DNA of 64,000 bases from SHAN690 sp038131955 (lineage in GTDB: Bacteria > Bacteroidota > Bacteroidia > Flavobacteriales_G > Salibacteraceae). Positions 1 through 9,104 of the stretch are shown here, piece after piece; the stretch's first letter is position 1; every line of letters begins with the position of its first letter. The notes under the pieces are model-generated. The model made no database searches. It was not told the origin of the DNA and saw only the letters and a program-made list of their open reading frames with translations. The DNA lies in contig JAYPQK010000009.1 of assembly GCA_038131955.1 (NCBI GenBank), positions 523,355-587,354 of the forward strand. The letters are read 5' to 3'. Made by a program: the position numbers and the translations under genes.

Positions 1-1
1 C

Positions 2-886
2 GTTGGAGGATCGATCGGTGGAGTGGCAGACATCTTTGGACGGGTGCAGAAAGCCATCGGTGCTACAGAGAACCTCTTTGATATCATGGAAGAAACGGCA
101 GAACCTATCCGAGTGGATGGCCAGCCCGTTGAACTTCATCTCCAAGGAGCGATCACCTTTGATAACGTGAATTTCGCCTATCCGTCCCGACCTGATAAAA
201 TGGTCCTGAATGGAATGAATCTCGATATCAAGGCGGGTGAAAAAGTGGCCTTTGTTGGACCAAGTGGAGCGGGAAAGACGACGATCTCCGCATTGATCCT
301 ACGCTACTATAAGGCTACCGAAGGTCGCATCCTTTTTGATGAAAAACCGGCACTCGACTATGACATAACGGCGCTTCGAAACGAGATGGCTCTTGTGCCT
401 CAAGATGTGATCCTCTTCGGAGGGTCGATTCGTGAGAACATCGCCTATGGTCGACCGGGAGCTTCAGATGCCGAGATCGATGAGGCGGCTCGTAAGGCCA
501 ATGCTATTGACTTCATTCGATCTTTTCCGGAGGGAATGGATACGCTGGTAGGAGAGCGCGGAGTGCAGTTGAGTGGCGGGCAACGCCAGCGCATTGCCAT
601 CGCAAGAGCTATTTTAAAGGACCCTCGAATCTTGATCCTAGATGAGGCAACGAGTTCATTGGATGCGGAAAGCGAGCGCTTGGTGCAAGAAGCCCTGGAG
701 CGTTTGATGGAAGGTCGGACCAGCATCGTTATCGCGCACCGATTGAGTACCATTCGAAAGGTTGATCGTATCCTGGTTTTGGATCACGGCGTGATCAAGG
801 AACAGGGTTCACACGAAGAGTTGATAACCCTAGAGAACGGAATCTACCGCAATCTCTCTGAATTGCAATTGCTGGACCTGAACTAG
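2..886 (+). CDS. ABC exporter, ATP-binding half (5' end outside window)
   Basis: C-terminal part of an ABCB/MsbA-type half transporter that exports a lipid or drug substrate. The frame is open from the first bases (GGSIGGVADIFGRVQKAIGA, the usual end of the membrane domain), so the six-helix domain lies upstream; the GTG at 23 is not a real start. Counting residues from 23: Walker A GPSGAGKT 79-86, Q-loop Q127, signature LSGGQ 183-187, Walker B with LDE 206-208, H-loop H239. All ATPase motifs are intact. The stop at 884-886 overlaps the stop of the convergent next gene by 4 nt. Substrate cannot be told from this part. Confidence 0.93.
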   Translation, partial: VGGSIGGVADIFGRVQKAIGATENLFDIMEETAEPIRVDGQPVELHLQGAITFDNVNFAYPSRPDKMVLNGMNLDIKAGEKVAFVGPSGAGKTTISALILRYYKATEGRILFDEKPALDYDITALRNEMALVPQDVILFGGSIRENIAYGRPGASDAEIDEAARKANAIDFIRSFPEGMDTLVGERGVQLSGGQRQRIAIARAILKDPRILILDEATSSLDAESERLVQEALERLMEGRTSIVIAHRLSTIRKVDRILVLDHGVIKEQGSHEELITLENGIYRNLSELQLLDLN

Positions 887-1320
887 TGTGATAACCGCTT
901 TTCGCGGATGTAGAGACTGCGGTAAATCCATCCGCACATGAGCCCTCCAAAACCTTGTTCGAAGGTCTGCCATCCCAGGTCAAAAAGGATGTGCTGCAGA
1001 TCGACCTCAGCATTGAAACTGATTCCGAGTAGAAAGGCGATCGCGTATATGAAGATTCCAACGATCCCACCGATCGCAATCCCGTATTTGAAGGAATCCT
1101 TGATCTTCTTGAGCATGTAAGTGAGGATGGTCATTCCTAGTGCGATGCCGAAGTAGACCAATCCGGCAATGATCAGAAAGAGATCCTTCGGGTATGAGAG
1201 CTTGAGAAAGTCGTTCAGAACAATGCCGTGCCAGACATAGGACAAGCCGTACATGGTGATGAAGCACACCAGCCATGAGATGAAGAAATTCTTGTCCGGT
1301 TTGGGAAGAATATGACTCAA
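883..1320 (-). CDS. Small four-helix membrane protein, unknown function
   Basis: 145 residues with about four hydrophobic segments (near 12-30, 43-68, 80-100, 118-133) and charged loops, so an inner-membrane protein. It resembles uncharacterised Bacteroidota DUF1761-like membrane proteins in size and layout, but I do not recognise a diagnostic motif. The start is a TTG at 1318-1320. It is supported by a perfect TAnnTTTG element (TACTTTTG, minus strand, 1332-1339) only 11 nt upstream. It is convergent with the ABC exporter and appears monocistronic. Confidence 0.7.
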   Translation of the reverse strand: MSHILPKPDKNFFISWLVCFITMYGLSYVWHGIVLNDFLKLSYPKDLFLIIAGLVYFGIALGMTILTYMLKKIKDSFKYGIAIGGIVGIFIYAIAFLLGISFNAEVDLQHILFDLGWQTFEQGFGGLMCGWIYRSLYIREKRLSH

Positions 1321-1331
1321 TTTTCCGACTG

Positions 1332-1339
1332 CAAAAGTA
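1332..1339 (-). promoter_or_regulatory. TAnnTTTG promoter element of the small membrane protein
   Basis: TACTTTTG on the minus strand, an exact match to the Bacteroidota -7 consensus, 11 nt before the TTG start at 1320. No clear -33 TTG was assigned. Confidence 0.55.
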
Positions 1340-1428
1340 AAGTCTAAAACTCAATACGTAAACGCAAAAGCAATGGTTTGAGTCTACTCTTTCGGACAGG
1401 TATTTTTAACACCTTTGGACTCCTTCCA

Positions 1429-3012
1429 ATGGAAAGATCGATGATTCAAAATATAAGAGCACTCATACTGGTGCTTGTGGGCTTTGTTAGTTGCAATGGT
1501 CCCTTGGATATCGCTTCGTGGGAAGTGGAAGCTACGAGTCCGTTGGTCTACGGGAGAATGAATATCGCCGACCTCTTGGCGGTGAAGGAGATCTCTTCCG
1601 AAGGAGGGGTGCTTCAATATCGTGTCCAAGACACCTTGGTGCGACTCGGAGTCGATACCCTGATCGGGATTCCGGATACCACTCTGGTGAGTGAGTTCAT
1701 GATCCCTGTGGGTGGAGTACAATGGCCGGCCGGCGTGCCATTCTATTCGGATACGATTCGTACTACCTTCAATCTGGACGGTGCGCAATTGAGTTTTGCA
1801 GAAGTACGGAAGGCGCTATTCTCCGTTTCGCTGAAGAACAACCTGAAGGAGCAGATCTTGGTGCGCTACAGAATCCTATCCGCTACGCAAAATGGCGACA
1901 CTTTCGAATTGGAGGAACTGGTTCCGGGGAAGTCCACCTTCGAAGGCGATTTCGTTCTAGATGGATACAACTTAGATTTCAGAGGGTTGGATGGAACGCG
2001 GTCTAATACGCTCAACGCATACGTTGAAGCCATGATCGATCCGAATTTTACCGGCACCTACACCTTCAGTGCCGGGGAGTCGTTCGAAATCCAAAACACC
2101 TTCAAAGAGATCATTCCACAATATGCCCAAGGCTACTTTGGTCAGCAGTTGACCCAGTATGAAGACAGTGTGACCATAGACCTGTTCAAATCACTGGCAT
2201 TTCGGTCGGCCGACATCCTCGAGTACGACGTGGACATCACCATAGACAATGGCATCGGAGCTGATCTGCTTTTTGAGATCGGTGGCGTTTCTACCTACAA
2301 CTCGAGTAGTGTGGTGAGCCTAGGGCATCCGATCTTAGGTGAGCCTCAGCCGATTGGGCGCGCGATTCGCACTGCGGGTCTAGCATCTCCGGTGAAGCAT
2401 ATGCAGCAGCACTACTCCTTCACATCATCCAACTCGAACTTGGATGAATTGTTGGAGATCCGTCCGAATGGCATCGCCTACAACATGTCCTTGGAGATCA
2501 ATCCGCTGGGCGACATTTCCCTAGGAAATGATTTTGTGCGTTTTGGTCATGATATCTCTGCCTCGATGGATCTTACGGTTCCGCTGAAGTTTGGGGTGGA
2601 GGGTCTTCTGCTACGCGACACCTTCGCGATGAACGTGGACACCTCAGATAGCGAACAGATCGATCGAATTCTAGGTGGCGTGATTCGCGGAAAGATCCTG
2701 AATGGATACCCGTTTGAAGCAACCGTTCAGTTGCTCTTTTTGGATTCGAATGGAGTGGTCACCGATAGCCTTTCGGATATCCGGCAGACTATTCAGTCCG
2801 CCGAGGCGAACGGGTTTGGCATGGTGATCAACTCGGTTGAGAGCGAGGTGGTTTTCCCCTTTGATCGCGATCGTGTTGATGCCGTACTGGGTGCGACACA
2901 AGCGGTGGTGTTGGCACGTTTCGACACCTATCAGTCTCAGATCGTAGAGCTGCGTGACTCGTATGAGATCGAGTTTCGCTTTGCGGCAGACCTTAATACG
3001 ACGCTGCCATGA
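1429..3012 (+). CDS. Large surface lipoprotein, unknown function
   Basis: 527 residues from the ATG at 1429 (alternatives: TTG 1378, ATG 1441). The N-terminus has a short charged region, a hydrophobic stretch and a lipobox ending VSC (VLVGFVSCNG), so a lipidated envelope protein. The rest is beta-rich and low in charge with many D/T/S residues, like Bacteroidota immunoglobulin-like surface proteins; no catalytic motif is visible. A near-consensus promoter element (CACCTTTG, 1410-1417) lies 11 nt before ATG 1429, which is why I prefer that start. The stop overlaps the next start (ATGA, 3009-3012), so it is translationally coupled to a predicted outer-membrane barrel and then to a T9SS cargo protein. 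Confidence 0.75.
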   Translation: MERSMIQNIRALILVLVGFVSCNGPLDIASWEVEATSPLVYGRMNIADLLAVKEISSEGGVLQYRVQDTLVRLGVDTLIGIPDTTLVSEFMIPVGGVQWPAGVPFYSDTIRTTFNLDGAQLSFAEVRKALFSVSLKNNLKEQILVRYRILSATQNGDTFELEELVPGKSTFEGDFVLDGYNLDFRGLDGTRSNTLNAYVEAMIDPNFTGTYTFSAGESFEIQNTFKEIIPQYAQGYFGQQLTQYEDSVTIDLFKSLAFRSADILEYDVDITIDNGIGADLLFEIGGVSTYNSSSVVSLGHPILGEPQPIGRAIRTAGLASPVKHMQQHYSFTSSNSNLDELLEIRPNGIAYNMSLEINPLGDISLGNDFVRFGHDISASMDLTVPLKFGVEGLLLRDTFAMNVDTSDSEQIDRILGGVIRGKILNGYPFEATVQLLFLDSNGVVTDSLSDIRQTIQSAEANGFGMVINSVESEVVFPFDRDRVDAVLGATQAVVLARFDTYQSQIVELRDSYEIEFRFAADLNTTLP

Positions 3013-4235
3013 GGTGGATACTGATGTTGATATTGACCGGAATGGCTTGGGTTAGCTCGGCCCAGCGGCTAGACCGGTCTATGTGGATGGGGGTAGAGCG
3101 CAATGCTGCCGACCTTTCGATTCATCTTGGTGCGGTGGGCAGTGGCTTGACCACTTCCTTCGCCTCGGCGTTGTTGACCCAGGACTTTCTCGAACGAGAA
3201 GCGATTCAGGTTCAAAGGGATAAACTTCGAACGATCAACTCAGCCGGATTCGATTATCGAGCCGATGTTTTGGGGGTAGCTCAACTCAAGGATGGCTGGG
3301 CAGTCACCGCTGGGGTCACCGATGTGGCACATGCTTCTACCGAGTTTAGCGATGATGCCTTTCGACTCTTGTTTGAAGGGAATGCTGCCTACCGTGGGCT
3401 GGAGTTAGACCTGTCTTCAAGTAGTTTTCAATACCTGCGCTACCAAAAGTTCTCGGTCGGCTTGATGCGTAACAACTTGAATTCCTCGATGGGTTTTAGG
3501 TTGAGTCTGATCAACGGCCAACAATGGATCAATGCAAATGCGGAAAGAGCGAAGCTGAGTACCTCTGATTGGGGTGACACCTTGGGTCTTGACCTGATCG
3601 GTCAATGGCAGCAAAGCGGTCTAGACGAAGGGTATTTTGGTGCTCAGAATGGCGCGGGGGTCGGTTTGAATCTTTTCCTTTCTCATGACTGGGTCACGGA
3701 GGAAGGCACATGGAGGGCATTGATCGATGTTCGTGACCTGGGTTGGATACAGTGGTTCCCAGGATCACAGGAGTATCAGGTGGATACGGTGGTAACATTC
3801 TATGGAGTAGAGGTGAATGACTTTGAAGGAAATGCTGTCGGTGCAGGATTGGGAGATAGTCTCGATCGAGCCTTCCTCGGTTGGAGAAATACGGGAGTGA
3901 TCAATACATGGACACCTTCGTGGATCCAATGCAGTGTAAAACAGGAGAGGGATAAAGGCTTCGAGTTTGGGCTCGGTGCAACGTGGCGACCATTCACCGT
4001 GGTCAAGACCTATGGCTGGATGCTAGCGGGTTATCAATTCAATCAGAAATGGTATGCGGGGTCTGAGATCGGTTACGGCGGATTCGGGCGAATGCAGGTG
4101 GCTATTGAAGGGATGTTTCATACCCGATCGGTTTCGGCTCGATTGCGTTGGGCAAATATGGAAGGACTTATATTCTCTGATCGCTTGGGTGGAATGATGA
4201 TCACTGCAGGGATTCAATATCAATTTGGCTCATGA
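3009..4235 (+). CDS. Predicted outer-membrane beta-barrel protein (DUF5723-like)
   Basis: 408 residues. Signal peptide MRWILMLILTGMAWVSSAQ. The body shows alternating hydrophobic/polar strands with many aromatic residues and Gly (e.g. GFDYRADVLGVAQLKDGWAV, YQKFSVGLMRNN), and ends in a strand rich in F and Q (GIQYQFGS), as barrel proteins do. Size and style match the Bacteroidota DUF5723 family; this assignment is from memory and not searched. It is the middle gene of a coupled trio, overlapping both neighbours by 4 nt (ATGA), so it is probably made in fixed ratio with the upstream lipoprotein and downstream T9SS cargo. Confidence 0.72.
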   Translation: MRWILMLILTGMAWVSSAQRLDRSMWMGVERNAADLSIHLGAVGSGLTTSFASALLTQDFLEREAIQVQRDKLRTINSAGFDYRADVLGVAQLKDGWAVTAGVTDVAHASTEFSDDAFRLLFEGNAAYRGLELDLSSSSFQYLRYQKFSVGLMRNNLNSSMGFRLSLINGQQWINANAERAKLSTSDWGDTLGLDLIGQWQQSGLDEGYFGAQNGAGVGLNLFLSHDWVTEEGTWRALIDVRDLGWIQWFPGSQEYQVDTVVTFYGVEVNDFEGNAVGAGLGDSLDRAFLGWRNTGVINTWTPSWIQCSVKQERDKGFEFGLGATWRPFTVVKTYGWMLAGYQFNQKWYAGSEIGYGGFGRMQVAIEGMFHTRSVSARLRWANMEGLIFSDRLGGMMITAGIQYQFGS

Positions 4236-5698
4236 GAGGAGTATTGGTCATATTATTTTGGTTCTGCTCTCTACAGTTGGCTTGGGCTCAGGTCGATACG
4301 ATCCACTACGTGAATATTGGAGGGCTGTCTGCCGAAGAAGCCATTCAAATGGAAGCGCTGACCGATTCGACTTTACTCGTATTGGTCAATAGTGGCGAAG
4401 ACGGTGGAATCAATGATGCAGGTATCCATCTTCTAGAACTCGATGCTGACGGCAACGTGCTTTACGCCATGTCGGTAGGTACCTACGCGACGGATCAAGC
4501 CACGAGTATGGCCATTCAGGGTAACCTTGTGGTCATCGCCGGAAGATCGAACGGTAATGCCGGCAGCTATGAGGGTTGTTTGTACTTCGTAGACTGGTCC
4601 CAAAAAACGCTGATCAAAGAGGTCTACCGCTCCCTGGAAGGCAACTGGTCTGTGTACACGAGCGTGGCCGCATGGGGAGATTCGGTGGTCGCTGTATTGG
4701 AGACGAGCCTTGGATTGGGGATGCCTCGATTCGAAATATTTGACCTGAGAGGGAGTCTCACCGGTTCTCAGCAACTCGATTCTTTAGAGGGTCATCGCAT
4801 TCATAAACTGACAACACTTAGACATGATCAGATGCGGTTTGTCCTGATCGGCGAGTCAGAAGAAAATGGTGATATCGATGCCGTCATCGCGGCGCTAGAT
4901 CCGACGCTGAACCCGGGTTGGTACGCAAGCATTGCGCTTCCCGGGCAAGAAGCCTTCTTCGATGTGGGGCAACTCAGTGACTCTTCGTTGGTGGTAGTGG
5001 GTTATTCTTCCAGCTACAACGAAGAGGACGAGGATATTCTGTTTGCTAAGTATAGCAAGGACGGTCTACCCCTCGATACCACGAGGCGAGGGTATGACGT
5101 GACCGTGGATAATAAAGATGATCGGGGATTGGCGTTAGCCATTGGGGATAGCCTTATCTATTTTTCTGGCTATATGAATACGTTTGGAGCGGGCGGAAAG
5201 GATGCGTTCCTTTCCTACGTCGATTTTGACTTGAACTTCATTGCTCCTTCTACTACACAAGGAACATCGAAGGAAGAATACACGAGCTCGATGCTTTGCT
5301 TTGACGATGCAGTACTTGGAGTCGGTTTGACCACTTTTCAGGCTGGGGGCAAGTCAGACGCGCTTTTTTGGAGGAGAGATAGCATTACGTTTGGTTCTTC
5401 CACCAGCCTCATTCACTCCATCATCGGGTATCAGGTAGACGAGGTGATATTAGGTGTTGATGATCCTAAGGACACTTCTGGACTGAGCTTTTCTGTGCGG
5501 GGTGCAAATGATGCTCTTCAGATTTTTAGCCTAGATAGGTTAGATAGAACGATCTATGTCCTCGATGCATCCGGAAGAATCGTATGCGAGGAAAGATTGT
5601 CTGGCATGGGGGAGCTTGTAATCAAATTGCCCTCCGGGCTTTATTTGGTCTCTCAATCAGGGAAGCACGATCAGGCTGTTAAAGTGGTTGTGCTCTAA
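4232..5698 (+). CDS. T9SS-exported protein with type A C-terminal sorting domain
   Basis: 488 residues. Signal peptide ends LQLAWAQ. Residues about 25-400 form a repetitive beta-propeller-like region with recurring D-x-x-G-N and GxSN turns. The last 75 residues have the T9SS type A sorting pattern: FSLDRLDRTIYVLDASGR, then LPSGLYLVSQ, then a terminal KVVVL. The protein should cross the outer membrane through T9SS and be anchored or released. Third gene of the coupled trio 1429-5698. Ligand or enzyme activity cannot be inferred. Confidence 0.82.
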   Translation: MRGVLVILFWFCSLQLAWAQVDTIHYVNIGGLSAEEAIQMEALTDSTLLVLVNSGEDGGINDAGIHLLELDADGNVLYAMSVGTYATDQATSMAIQGNLVVIAGRSNGNAGSYEGCLYFVDWSQKTLIKEVYRSLEGNWSVYTSVAAWGDSVVAVLETSLGLGMPRFEIFDLRGSLTGSQQLDSLEGHRIHKLTTLRHDQMRFVLIGESEENGDIDAVIAALDPTLNPGWYASIALPGQEAFFDVGQLSDSSLVVVGYSSSYNEEDEDILFAKYSKDGLPLDTTRRGYDVTVDNKDDRGLALAIGDSLIYFSGYMNTFGAGGKDAFLSYVDFDLNFIAPSTTQGTSKEEYTSSMLCFDDAVLGVGLTTFQAGGKSDALFWRRDSITFGSSTSLIHSIIGYQVDEVILGVDDPKDTSGLSFSVRGANDALQIFSLDRLDRTIYVLDASGRIVCEERLSGMGELVIKLPSGLYLVSQSGKHDQAVKVVVL

Positions 5699-5753
5699 CC
5701 TAAATTAGAGATTCCAGTTCTCAAATCCTGCCCCTTAGGATCGTCATATTAGA

Positions 5754-5776
5754 CAATGGTGAATGCTGCACCATTG
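5754..5776. terminator. Hairpin between convergent genes
   Basis: CAATGGTG (5754-5761) and CACCATTG (5769-5776) form a perfect 8-bp stem with a 7-nt loop, between the end of the T9SS trio and the end of the convergent 185-residue gene. No long T tract follows on either strand, so a terminator role is only likely from position. Confidence 0.4.
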
Positions 5777-5851
5777 GTGTGACGCTTTTCAGGCGCAAAA
5801 TGTATGATCCTCACTTCTTCATTTAGAGGCCTAAAGACATTTGTCCAAGGC

Positions 5852-6409
5852 TTACTTCTTCGCAGTAGCCCTCTTCTTCGCCGTTTTTCTTTTTTTCGAA
5901 GGCTTCGGCTTCACATCGCTGGCTTTCGCTGCGTAAGCAGGGTCGATCTCTCCGTCTTTGAACCACGTCTTGAGCGCGATGAACTTGATGCGCGTACCAT
6001 TGGAAAAGGTGTCGATCTTTCGCTCCTGGGTACGTAGTCGAAAGGTAACGTTCACAATGGATTGACGAATGCTGACTTCTTTGTCCTTGCCTACGTTCGC
6101 AAACTTCATTCCCTCGGCGATCAATTCGTCGTAAGTCAACGGCTTATCTAGTTCCTTTAGCTTATTCAGAACGAAGTTTCCCCAGATGGATTTCGGACCG
6201 CGCTTCTTATTTGATTTCCGCCTAGTTGGTGCGGTTTTGGGACTCTTTGTGCTGGTTGATGTTGGGCTGGCAACGTTCACTTCTACATTGAACTTACTGC
6301 CCAGCTTTTGAAGAATATGCTCGATATGATGCAGTCGCTCTACTGTGGTGGCGAGTTCCTGCACATAGAATGCGTGCATGTCCTTCAACTCATCTTGAGA
6401 AAATTGCAT
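5852..6409 (-). CDS. Winged-helix-like protein with lysine-rich histone-type tail
   Basis: 185 residues in three parts. Residues 1-40 are helical and acidic, probably a coiled coil. Residues about 50-75 are a basic S/T/P/K linker. Residues about 75-145 look like a small helix-turn-helix or winged-helix fold (GNFVLNKLKELDKPLTYDEL, then SIRQSIVNVTFRLRT) resembling the HARE-HTH type. The last 25 residues are a histone H1-like basic tail (KPKPSKKRKTAKKRATAKK). A nucleoid-associated or regulatory DNA-binding role is inferred from this composition. It is monocistronic, with a TAAATTTG promoter element at 6450-6457 (minus strand). Confidence 0.7.
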   Translation of the reverse strand: MQFSQDELKDMHAFYVQELATTVERLHHIEHILQKLGSKFNVEVNVASPTSTSTKSPKTAPTRRKSNKKRGPKSIWGNFVLNKLKELDKPLTYDELIAEGMKFANVGKDKEVSIRQSIVNVTFRLRTQERKIDTFSNGTRIKFIALKTWFKDGEIDPAYAAKASDVKPKPSKKRKTAKKRATAKK

Positions 6410-6449
6410 GAGATCGTGGTGTTTTTGGAAAAATAATTAAAACTGGGGA

Positions 6450-6457
6450 CAAATTTA
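6450..6457 (-). promoter_or_regulatory. TAnnTTTG promoter element of the lysine-tailed protein
   Basis: TAAATTTG on the minus strand, exact consensus, 40 nt upstream of the ATG at 6409, in an A/T-rich 60-nt gap. Confidence 0.55.
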
Positions 6458-6470
6458 AAAAAAGAAATGT

Positions 6471-8420
6471 TTACTCGATGATCTTAACTTCAGTTCGGCG
6501 ATTCTGAGATCTGCCTGCTTCAGTATCATTACTTGCAATGGGTTGCGTTTGACCGTAACCTTGATATTCTAATCGTACAGCATCGATACCCGCGCTTACG
6601 AGGTAGTCATATACCGCCTTCGCACGGTTTTTAGAAAGTACTTGATTCGCCTCTGCCGAACCCTGGTTGTCGGTATGTCCCGAAATCTCAATTCGAATAT
6701 TCCCATTGTCTTGCATCAAACGAGTCAGTTTTGTCAATTCAGTTTTTGACTCTGGCTTGAGGTCAAATTTGTCTGTGTCAAAAAAGACGTTTTTCAAAAC
6801 CAAACTACGACCCGCTTGAAGTCGTTGTAAATCGATGTTCTTCGTGTAAGTGGTGAGCTCTTCTTCTAAGTTCAGGACAAAGTTCTCGCTGTGGTAGAGG
6901 TATCCGTTCTTTTCTGCGATCAAAGCGTAATTGTCGCTGGATGGAAGAACTACCAAAAACGCCCCATTCGTTCGATCGCTCGTGGCCGATATCACGGTAT
7001 CTCCCGTTGCAAGATCGATCAGTTTGAAGCTCGCTTCTAGTGGCTGACCATTATCTGCATCGCGAATGATACCTTTTAGATAAGTCACCGGATTGGGACG
7101 CAAATGCTCCGGCAATTCGAAGCTGTAGAGGTCTTGACCGCCCAAACCACCTTCTCGATTGCTGGCAATGATGGCATATTTGCCGTTAGCACTGACGAAG
7201 AAGCTGTTCTCACGACCACTTGTATTGATCGGGTACCCCAAATTGACCGGATCTCCCCAAGAGCCATCCTCTTGCTTACGACTCATAAAGATGTCCATGC
7301 TTCCCAGTCCAAGGTGTCCCATGGAGGAGAAGTACATGGTCTTTCCATCGGGGTGAAGGAATACGGATTCTTCGTCTTCCTGTGAATTGATATTAGAAGG
7401 AAGAGCTTCTGCTCTTGACCATTTTCCATTGACCAATTCACTGTAGTAAATATCGGCGAATCGCTCCCGTTGACTGTTGTAGCGTCCTCGGATAAAGTAC
7501 AGGGTTCTGCCATCAGAGGCAAAGCAAGGCTGACTCTCCCAGTTTCTCGAATTGATGGTTTGTCCCATGTTTACCGGAGCAGACCACTTCTTCCCTTGTC
7601 GAACGGAAACGAACAAATCACAACTCCCGAAGCCTTGCTTGTCGGGACCGTACTGTCCATAAAGATCACAGATCGTGAAGATCACATATTTGCCGTCGGG
7701 GGAGATCGTCGGTGCTCCTTCACGCCAAGGTGAGTTGATTGGAGGACCCGGGTTGTATGCCTCGCCCCAAGTACCGTCTTCTTGCTTTTCAGCGAAATAG
7801 AAGTCTTCGTCTCGACCATTTGGACTGTAGGGATTGTTCGGCGCAGGGATGTCTCGAGTGAAGATCAATAATTCCTCGTCGGCGGTCATGGCAGGGAAGT
7901 ACTCGTCTTCGGATGAGTTCACGTTTTCACCCAGGTTCTGCGGGTCGAACGGAACGGGGTTTTCCATGGCCCATTTGGCAAACTCGCAATTGGCAGCGCC
8001 TCGTTTCGCCGCGATCCAATTGTTGGATCCCTCAGGGGCGATGGCCAAGTATTGCTCGTAGTAAGCCAAGGCTTGGTCATATCGCTCAGCTTGCTGCTCG
8101 ATCAAGGCTAAGGTGACGATCAAGCTCGATGCGTACCGCGCGTTCTTCTCCACGATCGACTCGATCATGGCCTTGCCGTCGTAGATGCGACCGGTTTGCA
8201 TGTAGAGTTCGCTCAGTTCGAATCTAGCATCCAAGAATTCAGGATCGCGCTCAATTGCTTTGAGCAACGTAAGCTCAGCCATCTCGACTCGTCCGAAGCG
8301 CTTGTGTTGACGACCTTCTTCGTAGTAGCCGTTCGCTTTCTTGTCGCTGCTTCCCCCTCCTTGAGCCAAGGCTGAGAGGGACAGGAGAAAGGAAAAAATC
8401 AAAAGAAAGATCGTCTTCAT
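6471..8420 (-). CDS. PorE-like OmpA-family protein (TPR, PD40 propeller, CRD, OmpA)
   Basis: 649 residues from the ATG at 8420; the longer frame upstream lies inside queE and is not used. Signal peptide ends LSLSALAQ. Residues about 25-140 are TPR-like helices, about 150-420 are repeated PD40/WD40-like blades (SPDGKYVIFT, SDGRTLYFIRG, HPDGKTMYFSSMGH), and about 430-520 form a carboxypeptidase regulatory domain. About 530-649 form an OmpA peptidoglycan-binding domain (ISGHTDNQGSAEANQVLSKN, ending NRRTEVKI). This order matches PorE, the T9SS component that ties the machinery to peptidoglycan. Unlike the PorE I recall, no lipobox cysteine is present. Start and queE stop overlap (ATGA). Confidence 0.8.
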   Translation of the reverse strand: MKTIFLLIFSFLLSLSALAQGGGSSDKKANGYYEEGRQHKRFGRVEMAELTLLKAIERDPEFLDARFELSELYMQTGRIYDGKAMIESIVEKNARYASSLIVTLALIEQQAERYDQALAYYEQYLAIAPEGSNNWIAAKRGAANCEFAKWAMENPVPFDPQNLGENVNSSEDEYFPAMTADEELLIFTRDIPAPNNPYSPNGRDEDFYFAEKQEDGTWGEAYNPGPPINSPWREGAPTISPDGKYVIFTICDLYGQYGPDKQGFGSCDLFVSVRQGKKWSAPVNMGQTINSRNWESQPCFASDGRTLYFIRGRYNSQRERFADIYYSELVNGKWSRAEALPSNINSQEDEESVFLHPDGKTMYFSSMGHLGLGSMDIFMSRKQEDGSWGDPVNLGYPINTSGRENSFFVSANGKYAIIASNREGGLGGQDLYSFELPEHLRPNPVTYLKGIIRDADNGQPLEASFKLIDLATGDTVISATSDRTNGAFLVVLPSSDNYALIAEKNGYLYHSENFVLNLEEELTTYTKNIDLQRLQAGRSLVLKNVFFDTDKFDLKPESKTELTKLTRLMQDNGNIRIEISGHTDNQGSAEANQVLSKNRAKAVYDYLVSAGIDAVRLEYQGYGQTQPIASNDTEAGRSQNRRTEVKIIE

Positions 8421-9040
8421 GGTATGTTCAAGTACTTGTGCGTCTGCAGTGAAATGCGCCACTGCGGATGATTTTTCGTGTATTCGATGATGATCGGCAT
8501 CATGCGTTCGCGCTTCGACCACTCCGGCTGAAGGTAGAGTAAACACGAGTCATTCACCTTTTCAGCATGCTCCTCTGCAAATTCCAGATCGCTCGGATGG
8601 TTGATCACCACCTTCAATTCATGTGCCCCTTTGTAAATCGACGCGTGTGGCGCTTTGAATTTTTTTGGAGAGAAGGTGATCCAGTCGAATTCGCCCGTCA
8701 GTTCATACACGCCCGAGGTTTCGATATGGGTCTGCTTTCCAACTTTATGTAAAGCTTGTGTTATTTCTTTCAGGTCGTACATGGCTGGCTCTCCGCCCGT
8801 GATCACCACAATGTCACCCTTATGTTCAGAGGTTAGCTTGACCAAGTCTTCGATCGGTGTTTGAGGGTGCTTGTCCGCATCCCAGCTTTCCTTCACGTCA
8901 CACCAGTGACAGCCCACATCGCATCCGCCGGTGCGAATGAAATAGGCGGCTTTTCCAGCGTGCAAACCCTCGCCTTGAAGCGTGTAGAAATGCTCCATGA
9001 TGGGCAGGGTGTGAACGAGTGAGGTTTGACGTGGATCCAT
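8417..9040 (-). CDS. queE: 7-carboxy-7-deazaguanine synthase QueE
   Basis: Radical SAM enzyme that converts 6-carboxytetrahydropterin to 7-carboxy-7-deazaguanine in queuosine synthesis. 207 residues from the ATG at 9040: substrate-binding MEHFYTLQGEGLHAGKAAY, then the 4Fe-4S motif CDVGCHWC (Cys 40, 44, 47), then the SAM-binding TGGEPAMYD. ATGs further upstream (to 9142) would run into the divergent DUF4301 gene. The start at 9040 lies 5 nt after a perfect TACCTTTG element and gives the family's usual length. tgt, which uses the end product of this pathway, lies at 54265. Translationally coupled to the PorE-like gene. Confidence 0.93.
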   Translation of the reverse strand: MDPRQTSLVHTLPIMEHFYTLQGEGLHAGKAAYFIRTGGCDVGCHWCDVKESWDADKHPQTPIEDLVKLTSEHKGDIVVITGGEPAMYDLKEITQALHKVGKQTHIETSGVYELTGEFDWITFSPKKFKAPHASIYKGAHELKVVINHPSDLEFAEEHAEKVNDSCLLYLQPEWSKRERMMPIIIEYTKNHPQWRISLQTHKYLNIP

Positions 9041-9045
9041 CGAGC

Positions 9046-9053
9046 CAAAGGTA
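9046..9053 (-). promoter_or_regulatory. TAnnTTTG element 5 nt before queE start
   Basis: TACCTTTG (minus strand), exact consensus, separated from ATG 9040 by only 5 nt. Transcription would start at or beside the start codon. Confidence 0.6.
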
Positions 9054-9096
9054 CGCGTATACCCATCAATCATTTGCGTTACGTTCTTTGCTCCGT

Positions 9097-9104
9097 TAAT
9101 TTTG
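9097..9104 (+). promoter_or_regulatory. TTG-N20-TAnnTTTG promoter of the DUF4301 gene
   Basis: TAATTTTG with a TTG at 9074-9076, 20 nt upstream: both halves of the Bacteroidota promoter are present. The ATG at 9111 is 6 nt downstream. It is divergent from the queE element. Confidence 0.65.
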
